From: Rhodoblastus sp963727035
Lineage (GTDB): Bacteria; Pseudomonadota; Alphaproteobacteria; Rhizobiales; Beijerinckiaceae
Direction: 5' to 3'
NCBI GenBank assembly: GCA_963727035.1
Contig: CAVSEY010000010.1
Location: forward strand, 1 to 64,000
Length of the DNA: 64,000 nt
Numbering within the stretch: position 1 is the stretch's first letter; every line of letters starts with the position of its first letter. Below are positions 18,424 to 26,378 of the stretch, in pieces. The position numbers and the translations under genes are program-made. Below the pieces are notes generated by a model. That model searched no databases, was not told the DNA's origin, and saw nothing but the letters and a program-made list of their open reading frames with translations.

Positions 18424-18600
18424 GATCGAGGTCGAGGGCGGCGCGCCAGCGTGCGTTTTTGATGTTGTCGCAGCCTTGGGCCCTGAGCAGGTTGTAGGCG
18501 AAGGAACGCAGGCGGGCGGCGATGTCCGGGTTTTTGCGAATGCGTGATGGCTTTCGCTTTGCCGACGCGCGACGACAATCGACGGTAGAATACTTCCAGG
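18379..18600 (-). pseudogene. ISAs1-type transposase, C-terminal remnant
   Basis: On the minus strand, SRIRKNPDIAARLRSFAYNL and LDLDLILALPGL match the C-terminus of ISAs1 (H-repeat) transposases; the stop is at about 18402. The outer end CAGGGTTGTTTAG at 18379 resembles the terminus of that family. The N-terminal nine-tenths is missing: the remnant abuts the first CRISPR repeat copy at about 18600. A frameshift lies in the surviving part (ALEVFYRRL is in another frame). Confidence 0.65.
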
Positions 18601-18613
18601 GCGGTTTCGGTTC

Positions 18614-18845
18614 GGCCAACCCACGCACCCTCCATGAGGTGCCACCGAAGGTCGGGGTGCCGGTGATCGCGTGCTGGTTGTTTCAACCCACGCACCCGCA
18701 TGAGGTGCGACGCTGATAAGCACCGCCGTATCACGCGCCAGGTGGTCGTTTCAACCCACGCACCCGTGTGGAGTGCGACAATGTCCGGGGGATGGTCCGC
18801 GACCGCCCCGACTAGTTTCAACCCTCGCACCCGAATGAGTGCGAC
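18614..18845. CRISPR. Degenerate orphan type I-C CRISPR array (4 repeats, 3 spacers)
   Basis: Repeats at 18614-18645, 18680-18711, 18748-18779 and 18815-18845 (32, 32, 32 and 31 bp) share GTTTCAACCCACGCACCCG followed by a ...GTGCGAC end. They resemble the type I-C repeat, whose common form starts GTTTCAATCCACGC and ends GGCGCGAC. Spacers are 34, 36 and 35 bp. The two outer repeats are the most divergent; the first lacks the GTTTC start. There are no cas genes in the window, and the left side abuts an IS remnant, so the array was probably cut off from its leader and cas operon. Confidence 0.8.
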
Positions 18846-19152
18846 CTGCCATCTACCTAACAGCATGATATTGGTGGAACAATATTGGGTATAGCGCGAA
18901 CCTTCGTGAACTGGGCCGTATGGTGCCGCTGTTAAACGCTTCGCCAGCCGTAAGGAAAACGCAGCTCGACCTTCCAGTAGCGCCTCAACCTCGCGAGGAT
19001 CTGGTTTCCGGCCAGGGCGAACAGGACGACCAGGCCGCCGCCGATCGCTCTTTCACCTCGACGGCTTTCCACTTAGCGACGAAGGCTTCGGGCGTCAGTA
19101 ATTCGGGTTCCGAGTGTTTCGCCGATCATACGTGACATTGACGCAAGGGCCC
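18846..19152. other. Gene-poor stretch with a possible type IIL methyltransferase N-terminal scrap
   Basis: No intact gene. On the minus strand around 19100-19030 the translation LTPEAFVAKWKAVEVKERSA resembles the first residues of type IIL restriction-modification methyltransferases, but it lacks a start codon and loses similarity after about 25 residues. It would fit a defence island that has been eroded; weak evidence. Confidence 0.3.
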
Positions 19153-19635
19153 TCACTGTCCTGGGGCAGCGTCAAACGCAACAATTGCCGTCATTCTCCG
19201 CGCGCCTTCATCAACTTTGGCTCCGCACATGATGCCCGACATGTTCTTGCCTTTGAAAAAGAATTTGCACACGCCTTCGGTAACGGGGATGGGCTTTTTT
19301 CCCGCATCGATATAGAGATTGTTAATAGCCATCATTTGCCCGCCGGCACCCATTAGGCCAGCGAAGCCTAATATTCTAACCTGGTGCGCTTCCTTCTGCG
19401 TGAACTGCACAATCATATGCTGCGCATTATTATCGAAGACCGCTATCACCGCTAAGTTGCAGAAAAAGCGAGACTGTCGCTTTGTAAGATCGGAACCGAT
19501 GGCGCCTTCGGCGGTGTGGCTGCTTGTACTGCAAACCCCACGAACAATATGCACGTCGCCCGCCATCACACTTGAAACAGTGGCAATAAATGCGACTGTT
19601 ATGCTTATACCGATGTACGTCAGATTTTTTATCAT
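19153..19635 (-). CDS. Exported hypothetical protein
   Basis: 160 residues with a clear signal peptide (MIKNLTYIGISITVAFIATV, cleavage likely after SVMA). The mature part has five cysteines (VCSTSS, FFCNL, VCKFFF, IMCGAK) and no membrane segment, suggesting a disulphide-bonded periplasmic or secreted protein. No family is recognised. Its low GC relative to core genes fits island cargo. The next gene on the same strand (20098-19676) also encodes a small exported protein, so the two may be cotranscribed. Confidence 0.7.
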   Translation of the reverse strand: MIKNLTYIGISITVAFIATVSSVMAGDVHIVRGVCSTSSHTAEGAIGSDLTKRQSRFFCNLAVIAVFDNNAQHMIVQFTQKEAHQVRILGFAGLMGAGGQMMAINNLYIDAGKKPIPVTEGVCKFFFKGKNMSGIMCGAKVDEGARRMTAIVAFDAAPGQ

Positions 19636-19675
19636 AATAAGCTCGTAACACCCTCATATAGTACTGCAGCGTTGG

Positions 19676-20098
19676 TTAATAAGTGTGCGCGGTGCCACCT
19701 CTTCCGAAGGTTTGATCAAAATGAATATCACCGAATACGAATTGACCTTTTGTCCCGTCGCTAAGTTTTACTATCGCGCTACCTGACATCAAGTCAGCTT
19801 GGCGAGTGATAACTGCTTCGCCCGACCGGCCATCATTGCACAGAACGGGAACTACCAATGTCGGGCTGCTGTCACCAACTCGATAATTTCCGCCGCATCG
19901 CTCGGCCCCAGGGACTTTAACCCAAAACGTTCCCAAACCGTCGCTTCGAGCTGTTGCCTGTCCGAAAGCGGCGCTGCCATTGCTCAACTGACCTGTAACT
20001 GGAATGCTGAAAATGTCATGGGGAGCAGAATTGCAGCCTGCGAGTATCAGCGCGATTGCGCCAGCGATCACGGCATTTGTTAAGGACTTGATACGCAT
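19676..20098 (-). CDS. Small lipoprotein, hypothetical
   Basis: 140 residues from the ATG at 20098. The N-terminus MRIKSLTNAVIAGAIALILA is followed by GCNS, a lipobox with Cys as the lipidated residue. The mature part (LSNGSAAFGQATARSDGLGT, later LSDGTKGQFVFGDIHFD) looks like a small beta-sandwich; no family is recognised. An in-frame ATG at 20188 would place 30 basic residues before the signal, so the later start is preferred. It lies 40 bp upstream of the exported protein at 19635. Confidence 0.7.
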   Translation of the reverse strand: MRIKSLTNAVIAGAIALILAGCNSAPHDIFSIPVTGQLSNGSAAFGQATARSDGLGTFWVKVPGAERCGGNYRVGDSSPTLVVPVLCNDGRSGEAVITRQADLMSGSAIVKLSDGTKGQFVFGDIHFDQTFGRGGTAHTY

Positions 20099-20239
20099 TC
20101 CAGATTTCTCCAGCCGACATCCGCGCCGGCCCCTTGTGTATTGCATTCGTGCGAGGCGTTGAACAGTGATGCTCAAGCGAAACCGCACGTGTCCTCAAGG
20201 GTATAGCCCTTCGGACGCGCCGCCAAGCTCGTGAAAGTG

Positions 20240-20302
20240 TGTCCGTACGGGTTGATTTATGTTTTCGGACGTGTCTATATACGGACATAATCCTTACGGA
20301 CA
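20240..20302. promoter_or_regulatory. Repeated 8-bp motif upstream of the serine recombinase (res/operator-like)
   Basis: TGTCCGTA (20240-20247) is the exact inverse of TACGGACA, which occurs twice in direct orientation (20280-20287 and 20295-20302). A related CGGACGTGTC is between them. Clustered motifs just before a serine recombinase gene suit a recombination site or autoregulatory operator. The AT-rich spacer (TCTATATACGG) could hold a promoter. Confidence 0.5.
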
Positions 20303-20311
20303 GAGGAAAAC

Positions 20312-20951
20312 ATGACCAGGACGATCCTTTACGCTCGCGTCTCGACCGCCGATCAGACAATCGAGCATCAGGAAGCTCACGCGCGAGGGGCGGGGTTTTT
20401 GATCGATGGCGTCGTCGCCAACAAGGGTGAGAGCGGCCTGAGCACGCGGCTCGATGAACGGCAGAACGGGAAGCGGCTTTTCGACATGCTCCGCGATGGT
20501 GACGTGCTTGTCGTTCGTTGGGTCGACCGCCTGGGCCGAAAATTATGCCGACGTTTGCGACACGATCCGGGAGTTCATGCGCCGGGGCGTCATCGTCAAG
20601 ACAGTCATCAACCGAATGACCTTCGACGGAGCGACGAAAGACCCGATGCAGCAAGCCGTCAGGGATGCTCTGATAGCATTCATGGCCGCGACGGCCCAGG
20701 CGCAGGCCGAAGCGACAAAAGAGGCTCAAAAGGCGGGCATTGCTCATGCCAAGGCAGCAGAGGATGGTCGTTACCTTGGTCGGAAGCCGAGTTTCACGAC
20801 GGAGCAGTTCAAACTGGTTCAGGACATGCTAGGCCAAGCCGCCGGCATCAGCACCATAGCAAAGCGCGCTGGGCTGTCCCGTCAGACGGTCTATCGCATC
20901 AAGGACGATCCCGCCGCAGCGGCGGCGGCTCTTGCAAGCTGGGGGCTATAG
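20312..20951 (+). pseudogene. Serine recombinase (resolvase/invertase type), frameshifted
   Basis: The first frame gives the catalytic domain start MTRTILYARVSTADQ (Ser in RVS) up to VRWVDRLGR. The second frame continues NYADVCDTIREFMRRGVIVK, the helix-E region, and a C-terminal helix-turn-helix (ISTIAKRAGLSRQTVYRI). Removing one A from AAAA at 20539-20542 restores one protein of about 212 residues. It may be intact in vivo if the indel is an assembly error. It sits at the tRNA-proximal edge of the island. Size and domain order fit Tn3-type resolvases and DNA invertases. Confidence 0.85.
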
Positions 20952-21097
20952 GGAAGGGGCGCAAATGTCGAAAATCGTTTTGTCGCTGAGCTTTGACATG
21001 GCGGCGAAAATCGATACGCTCGATCGGCACACACAATCGCTACACTGGCTGCGAATCCGACGATCTAAGTGCTTGTTTTTTCACTAATTCAGTAGAT

Positions 21098-21171
21098 TGG
21101 CTGGGAGACCTGGATTCGAACCAAGATTAACGGAGTCAGAGTCCGCTGTTCTACCGTTGAACTATCTCCCA
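21098..21171 (-). tRNA. tRNA-Gln (anticodon CUG)
   Basis: The minus strand reads TGGGAGATAGTTCAACGGTA..., with anticodon stem-loop GCGGA-CTCTGAC-TCCGT (anticodon CTG), T-arm GGTTCGAATCC and a 3' CCA encoded in the genome. Acceptor TGGGAGA pairs with TCTCCCA. Its 3' end is the right attachment site of the genomic island. Confidence 0.93.
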
Positions 21172-21422
21172 CCAAAACTCCTGAAATTCTGGAGTTTTCG
21201 GACTTCGGCTTGGCCGATGCGACGACATTCTCGCGACCGCCCCCGAAGTGGGGCGTTTTCTAGTTGTTCGCGTTGCCCGTGTCAATGAACCCGGAATAAT
21301 TAAATGCGGATAGAAATCGGTAATTGACGGGATTACGTTAAATCTCGCGGGTCCTGGGGGGCGCGCGAGAGAGGTCAGGAGCGTTTGCAAGAGGGCTTGG
21401 TCTATGGCGTAAGGGGCCAGCC
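21172..21422. other. Short intergenic gap between tRNA-Gln and prophage remnant
   Basis: 251 bp. No gene or clear signal seen. It should contain the outer boundary of the Mu-like remnant, but no copy of the end repeat seen at the other side (TGTTCGCCAA) was found here. Confidence 0.4.
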
Positions 21423-21629
21423 TCAAAGCTGCGCTTGACGCTTGAAAAACCGATGAATTGATGACCGGCTGGTGACCCCTGGCCCAAACTCGTCGGCGCA
21501 AGCGCGCACGATGTCTTTGATGAACATTTTACCGGCGCGGGCGAGCACGAATTGGCGAAGGGCAGGAATACGGTCGATCGGGGAGCGCGGCAATAAAATG
21601 AGGCTTCGTTTCCCTTCGATTTCCCCCAA
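21423..21629 (-). pseudogene. Small phage protein fragment, possibly Mu gp27-like
   Basis: The 68-residue frame has a helix-turn-helix-like end (FIKDIVRACADEFGPGVTSR followed by SSIHRFFK). The beginning of the gene appears to be in another frame from 21717 (MTKTTGKKQALRLVTIPKVE), implying one frameshift. Size, position after the head region and the I..LP....D / SRSSIHR pattern suggest the DUF3486 (Mu gp27) group, but this is a weak recognition. Confidence 0.4.
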
Positions 21630-21717
21630 TGGCGACTTTCATCAAAAGCCGCAAGTATTCGACTTTCGGGATGGTCACAAGGCGTAAGGCTTGTTTTTTA
21701 CCTGTGGTTTTTGTCAT

Positions 21718-22290
21718 TCAACACGCCTCCGGTCCGTCATGGAGCGCGCCGCTCGACGGCGCAAAAGAGTGACCGCGAAACGACGACGCTTTCCCGGAAA
21801 TACCGCCAAGAAGCGTGCTCAGTTCACGAGCTTTCTTTAAATATTCGTCCAAGCCGGCCGCGTCGAACTTAGGCGATACTGTTTGATTAAGCGATTGAAG
21901 CTCAGTATGGACTTCCCTTGTTTTCGTTTTTGCGCGGTCAATATCGTCCGCCATCGCCTTATATGTTCCGCATAGTCGGCGGAAGCCCTGAAGTTGGTCG
22001 GTGGCTTTATTCAGTCAATCGATCGCCTTCTGGGTGTAGGTTTTGTCGGGGAACAACCGCTTCGGCAGATGCTCTTTCATCCAAGCGTCAACGACGGCCT
22101 GGAGCGCGTCGTTGTGCTCACCCTGCTTTTTCCACTCCTAGGGCGTCTGAGGCATATTCGACACGGCGCCGAGGCAATGGAGAACCCAACCATCCGGTGC
22201 GCGCCCATCCAGGCCCCTTGATATCCGGCGAATGTGCGCCGGGCAGAGGAAAAGCGTCGCCACGCGAAGAATCCCCCCCTCGATAACCAT
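21718..22290 (-). pseudogene. Phage hypothetical protein with two in-frame stops
   Basis: One frame from about 22290 to 21718 reads as a protein except for a TAG before EWKKQGEHNDALQAVVDAWM and a TGA in QKAID-stop-LNKATDQLQG. The last 79 residues form an open frame (MADDIDRAKTKTREVHTELQ...) predicted as coiled coil. No family is recognised. Both stops are point changes, so this gene is genuinely decayed rather than merely misassembled. Confidence 0.5.
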
Positions 22291-22859
22291 ATGGACCGAT
22301 CGGCGGACGCCGCGCGCGGAGGAAGTTTTGCGCCCCGCCCGCGCGCCGACACCCTGGCGCGCCTGGGCTTGCTGTTGACCGCCCACTCGCTTGCGACCGC
22401 GCTGGCGTTGCAGTCTCTCGACCGCCGCGCCTGCCGGGCCGCCGATTTTTCGGTTGCCGCGGCCGTTTCGCGCTCGCTAAGCGCGATCTTCTCATTGGCC
22501 GCGATGGTCGCGGTTGCCGCGTCCGCCCGCGCGCGACGCTGCATCCATTTCTCGCGCTGCCTTTCGAGCCCTTCGATCGCGGCGCTCTGCTGGCCGGCGA
22601 CTTTTCGATCACCGCAGAGTTCTGCCCTCGCTCGCCGCGATCTCTTCATTGGCGGCGACGATCGCGCTCGCCGTGGAGCTGGCCGATCCCGAGCGGATGT
22701 CATTGACGCCTGAACAAGCTCTTCATTCTCCAACGCGCTTTCAGCCTCGCGCGCCGGCCTGCTGACCTGATCGACCACTTCAGGATCATCGAGACGGACA
22801 GTTCGCTGATAGGGGAAACCCCGCTCCGGCGTCAGGCCACGAAGGGCGTAACGATACGG
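22291..22859 (-). other. Prophage debris
   Basis: About 570 bp where short protein-like pieces occur on the minus strand in changing frames: LRGLTPERGFPYQRTV followed by LENEELVQAS, and a coiled-coil-like piece QRRARADAATATIAANEKIA. No single gene can be assembled from them. Confidence 0.4.
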
Positions 22860-23762
22860 TCCGCGCTTTGGTGCCAGATATTGGAAACCGCCGCGATGCC
22901 GCCAGACCCCCGATCCGGTATCGAAAGAGGAGTCGGACGTGACCGACGTGGCCTTGAGCAGCATGCGGGCGTCCGCCTCCAGCGCGGGGGAACGACAAGA
23001 AGGTTGGGATTGACCGCCAGATACTGCCCCTGGTCGCCCATCAGCGTTCATCGCCGCGCGCGCCGCCGCGTAATTGACGGCGTTCAACGGCAGTTGCGAG
23101 CCAAAGGCCATCTGCCAGAAGCCGAAGCCGACATTGAGGCGCGCGCGGACGCCATAGAGAAATTCGTCGTTGAGAAAGACATGTGCGTCAGTGTCCTGGA
23201 CGACAGTCTGGAATTCATAGGGAATTCGTTCCTGAAAAATGATCGGTTTGACGGCCTGCGTCGTGTCCAGCAGGAACCAAGCCGGCCCCGCCCCCGCCTG
23301 GAGGTTGGAAACCGTAATTTCGGTGCCATTGCTGTCGAAGGACGCATGACCCGGTGAAGAACGGCTGGCCATCGTAGCAGGGCGTCGCGAAGCCGTTCTT
23401 CAAAAGGTTGAAGACCAGAGTATCCGGATCAAGGCGCGTCATTCGGCCAATATTGCGGAACATGGGCGAGAAGACGCCGTATTGGTCATCCTTTATCATT
23501 GCCCGAGGAACTTTGACCGGGCTTTCAAACGGCAGGTTCTTGATCGAATAATCGTAGGCGTTCAGGCTCTTGAAAATATCCATCCCCGACCCATTCCCGC
23601 ATCGGGGAATTGACCGATCCAGCCATATTCGCTGATGGACGAGCCGGATGAAATCTTCATCGCCACTTCAAAGGCGTAATTCGGCGCGTTGTCCCATCCG
23701 TCGTTGAAAAGCGTCTTGGCCGTGGTGAAGAAAACGCTCATGGTTTGCGGGGTGATAATCAT
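22860..23762 (-). pseudogene. Mu-like major head protein (gpT), frameshifted
   Basis: Successive frames recite one gpT protein: MIITPQTMSVFFTTAKTLFN at 23762; SLNAYDYSIKNLPFESPVKV and DDQYGVFSPMF from 23583; GPAWFLLDTTQAVKPIIFQE and NVGFGFWQMAFGSQLP from about 23300; then LAVNPNLLVVPP near 23000. At least three frameshifts are needed. The C-terminus is lost after DTGSGVW. gpT is the capsid subunit of Mu-like phages, so this remnant cannot assemble heads. Confidence 0.8.
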
Positions 23763-23816
23763 TTTTCAATTTCTCATGTTTCGGCGTCGCGCGCCGTTCG
23801 GTGGATCTTTGGCGGC

Positions 23817-24292
23817 CTAAGCCTCCGGATTATTATTTTGCCAAATTTTTGCCTTGCGCCGATAAACTGAGCGCCGCGTGCATCTCAAAGCGCGGGCTAT
23901 TTCATTGACGCTTTTGCCACTTCGCAGCTCTTTGTCGATGGCTTCCTGAATCCTGAAACCGCGCGCCATAGGTCCGAGCGGCATATCGACCCAAAAACCT
24001 CGGCGGGGCAACAGGCAGCAGCGATATTAACGGCCGCCTCCATCCCTACGGCCTTGGCCAGCCAGTTATTTTTGTGCCGCTCTTCGCCAAGAGTGGCAAT
24101 GCAAGGAAAATAACAAAACCGGCCGCCGCGCGCCCTGGCGACCGCAATAGCCGCCTCTTCGCCGGCTGCTTCCGCGATCTCCGCGAGAATGCCCGGAAAT
24201 TTTGTCACACGCCCCCCGGCGAATATTTCGAATGTCGCGAGCGCGCGTCCGATGTTCAAACGCCGCGCGCCCGTCGCGGGCGCCCTCAACAC
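23817..24292 (-). pseudogene. Mor-like middle-operon transcription activator, frameshifted
   Basis: The first frame gives ILAEIAEAAGEEAAIAVARA, then WLAKAVGMEAAVNIAAAC. The second frame supplies PRRGFWVDMPLGPMARGFRI and a helix-turn-helix, GKSVNEIARALRCTRRSVYR. Joined at about 24008 they give one protein of about 158 residues with the layout of Mu Mor/C activators. One frameshift separates the halves, so it could still be functional if that is a sequence error. Confidence 0.7.
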
Positions 24293-24646
24293 GCCCGCGA
24301 GCGCCAGGACCTCAGCGCCGACGATGAAAATCTATCCGCTGTGACAGCAGACATAAGGGTGACAGCAGTCACCCAGCCGCATTGTCTTTGAAGGAGAGGG
24401 GGCGCGATCCGGGGGGCCGCAATGTCCCCGCGTGCAGATGCACGGTTATGCTTGCTCGGATCGCAGGGCAAATATCGGCGCAACCCGCAAAATTTGCAAA
24501 TCGACAGAGAAGGCCCAGGAGTTCAAAAACGAACACGGCGGCTACGAGGGTAGCCGCCGTGTCACCCTTTGCCGACCAAGGCGTTCAATACCCCTTTAAC
24601 GGCGAAGCTATTGGCGGGAGCCTCGCCCTATCCGCAGCCGGCGCCG
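24293..24646. other. Intergenic prophage region with a direct repeat and hairpin
   Basis: 354 bp with no gene supported. GTGACAGCAG occurs twice (24341-24350 and 24359-24368), and the second copy lies in a palindrome GGGTGAC-AGCA-GTCACCC (24358-24375). In Mu this position, between early genes and mor, carries a regulated promoter, so an operator is plausible. Confidence 0.45.
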
Positions 24647-24907
24647 TCAATTCAAGCGCGGGGCGTCGTCGCTTTCAGCGGCAATCTCCGAAATTTCCGC
24701 GTCGGCGTACTGCATGGAGCCGATGAAATCGGCCAGCCATTGATTTAACGTCTCCACGAGGCGGTTCGCGTCGATCGGCGTTTGCGCGGGGATGAGTTTT
24801 GTTTTTAGGGCGCCGAGGGAATTTTCTATGCGGGCGTAGAAGCGCTGGTGCGCCTCCACCAGAGACTCCAATTCCGCCCTAGTGAGCATCGCAGTGTCGA
24901 TTTTCAT
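24647..24907 (-). CDS. Prophage hypothetical protein
   Basis: 86 residues from the ATG at 24907 (MKIDTAMLTRAELESLVEAH...). Mostly helical, with a C-terminal acidic stretch (DAEISEIAAESDD). An upstream in-frame ATG (24946) overlaps the preceding gap and lacks a ribosome site. Third of three small same-strand genes after MuB; Mu early regions carry several such small accessory genes. Function unknown. Confidence 0.5.
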   Translation of the reverse strand: MKIDTAMLTRAELESLVEAHQRFYARIENSLGALKTKLIPAQTPIDANRLVETLNQWLADFIGSMQYADAEISEIAAESDDAPRLN

Positions 24908-24961
24908 GCTATCTCCATAAAAGAAAGGCCCGGGGCGTCCCGGCAATTGGAAGCCTCTAAA

Positions 24962-25318
24962 TCATCTCGCTTTGCTAATTTGCTTAGCAGGCACGGGACA
25001 TTTCTCCATCTCTGAAACTTGCTGTTTCAGTCGCTTCTCGCGCGCCAACTGCTCCTTAATGCTATGAATTTCCGCCAGTTCGCATCTCTCTTTCATTTTT
25101 TCGAGAGTTGCATAAAGCTCTCTTGAAGTCGTCAACATCGCGTTCACGGCGTATTCAATTGGCCGACAATATTCGACTTCCTTGAATCCGTGGTTTGGAG
25201 CCGTCCAATTTTCCTCGGTGTAAAGTTCAACGTTTTCGGCCAGCCGAATTATTTCCTTGAGCAGCGTGATGGATGAAAATAACCGGTGCGCGTCTTCTTT
25301 CATCATTTGCCGGATCAT
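24962..25318 (-). CDS. Prophage hypothetical protein, coiled-coil C-terminus
   Basis: 118 residues; the N-terminal half is helical (LFSSITLLKEIIRLAENVEL). The C-terminal half has a charged coiled coil (LEKMKERCELAEIHSIKEQL...). No family is recognised. It starts 11 bp after the end of the upstream gene (25330), suggesting a common transcript from the early promoter. Confidence 0.55.
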   Translation of the reverse strand: MIRQMMKEDAHRLFSSITLLKEIIRLAENVELYTEENWTAPNHGFKEVEYCRPIEYAVNAMLTTSRELYATLEKMKERCELAEIHSIKEQLAREKRLKQQVSEMEKCPVPAKQISKAR

Positions 25319-25329
25319 TTAAACCTCCT

Positions 25330-25596
25330 TCAGTTTTGGTTGTCGCGGCGGGAAAGACCCGCGAGGATGAGGGATATTTCGCGGTTGGAAGCGTCAGACA
25401 ATTGCTTATTGACGGCGCACCATTCCGCGAAGATCGGGTGTGCGTCGCCGTTCGCGACGTTCAGCCGGTCAATCAGGCCGACGTTCAAAGCTTCCCGCGC
25501 GCGATCGGCCTCCAACAAATGAATGGCGAGGCGATCAAGCTCTTCACGGGGAATTTCTGATAGGTTAAATTTCGGTGTTTCATTTTGATCACTCAT
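25330..25596 (-). CDS. Prophage hypothetical protein
   Basis: 88 residues (MSDQNETPKFNLSEIPREEL...), acidic, helical, no membrane segment. It begins 35 bp after the MuB stop and is followed closely by another small gene, so it belongs to the early operon. No function can be assigned. Confidence 0.55.
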   Translation of the reverse strand: MSDQNETPKFNLSEIPREELDRLAIHLLEADRAREALNVGLIDRLNVANGDAHPIFAEWCAVNKQLSDASNREISLILAGLSRRDNQN

Positions 25597-25631
25597 GATT
25601 CTGGCCTCTTTTTCCTTTGGGTGATTGCCAT

Positions 25632-26378
25632 TTACGCGGCGGAGGACAAAAGCTTGAGGGCCTGCGAACCACCCTTGGTGCTGACGGCGGTCCGGCGAAG
25701 GGCGTCCAGCCCGATCGGGCCGCGACCGACAAAGGCCCGGGCCTCTTCAAGGAGTTGTACAAGCTCGCGAATCGAGGAATTTCGGCCGTAATTGACGGCC
25801 GCCGCGCGCGCGTCAGCCCCGTAAACGTCGAAATCCGCCGCGATCGCGGCCAAATCTTCGTCAAGAGGCGCCGTCAGAATGAGACGCTTGGAACACCGGC
25901 TGGCGATTTGCTCGTAATCGCCGCGACCGACTCGGGTTCGCTTGAGCAGTTCGGCGTTCCCGCAAATGACGACGGGAAAACCAATGCGTGATGGCAGATC
26001 GACAAACTCTTTGAGGATGTTCAAATCAAGCGCCTGCGCCTCGTCGATAAGCAAATGCTCGCCGGTTTTGTATTCAACGGCGCTTTCGCAATAATCTTCC
26101 ACGCCGCGCCAGAGCCCATCCGCAGTCTCACGCCCCTGCTGTCCGACGCCGAAAGTGTCGGCGAAAAGCCGAAATGCCGCCTTCCCGTAACTTTGCGCCG
26201 TTGAGACGCGCGCATAAATCGCGGTTCTGTCCTTCGCGGCGTGACGAAGAAGCGCAACAGTTTTGCCAATTCCCGGAGGGCCTATAATTGCCGCAGCGCG
26301 AAGCATTGCCCTCGAATAGGAAATAGCGTCGAAAATATCCCGGCAGACGGATGTTTCGATATAATTCTTTTCGTTCAT
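25632..26378 (-). CDS. MuB-like transposition ATPase
   Basis: 248-residue AAA+ ATPase: Walker A GPPGIGKT (residues 33-40), Walker B HLLIDEAQAL and sensor VVICGNAELL. MuB-type ATPases bind target DNA and deliver it to the MuA transposase. The start overlaps the MuA stop (ATGA at 26375-26378), the expected coupling. The frame is intact, unlike its transposase partner. It is shorter than Mu MuB (about 310), without the N-terminal DNA-binding helix-turn-helix, like the B proteins of many Rhizobiales Mu-like phages. Confidence 0.85.
   Translation of the reverse strand: MNEKNYIETSVCRDIFDAISYSRAMLRAAAIIGPPGIGKTVALLRHAAKDRTAIYARVSTAQSYGKAAFRLFADTFGVGQQGRETADGLWRGVEDYCESAVEYKTGEHLLIDEAQALDLNILKEFVDLPSRIGFPVVICGNAELLKRTRVGRGDYEQIASRCSKRLILTAPLDEDLAAIAADFDVYGADARAAAVNYGRNSSIRELVQLLEEARAFVGRGPIGLDALRRTAVSTKGGSQALKLLSSAA

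Larger units (their letters stand above)
13297..21117. mobile_element. 7.8-kb genomic island integrated in tRNA-Gln
   Basis: A 25-bp perfect direct repeat (13297-13321 and 21093-21117, beginning TAGATTGGCTGGGAGACC) bounds the segment. The right copy is the 3' end of the tRNA-Gln gene. A tyrosine integrase lies 90 bp inside the left copy. This is the classical layout of an element integrated at a tRNA 3' end by tRNA-targeting integrases. Contents: integrase, IS66, IS4, a truncated ribbon-helix-helix-like gene, ISAs1 remnant, degenerate CRISPR array, two exported proteins and a serine recombinase. No conjugation or phage structural genes were seen, so it is a degenerate or satellite-like island. 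Confidence 0.85.

Noticed and set aside
18420..18600. CRISPR leader or cas gene next to the array
   Set aside because: The translation matches the C-terminus of an ISAs1-type transposase, not a Cas protein, and there is no AT-rich leader.
22077..23372. 431-codon minus-strand frame read as a single protein
   Set aside because: Only the first third is protein-like (gpT); the rest changes character, and the true gpT pieces lie in several frames.
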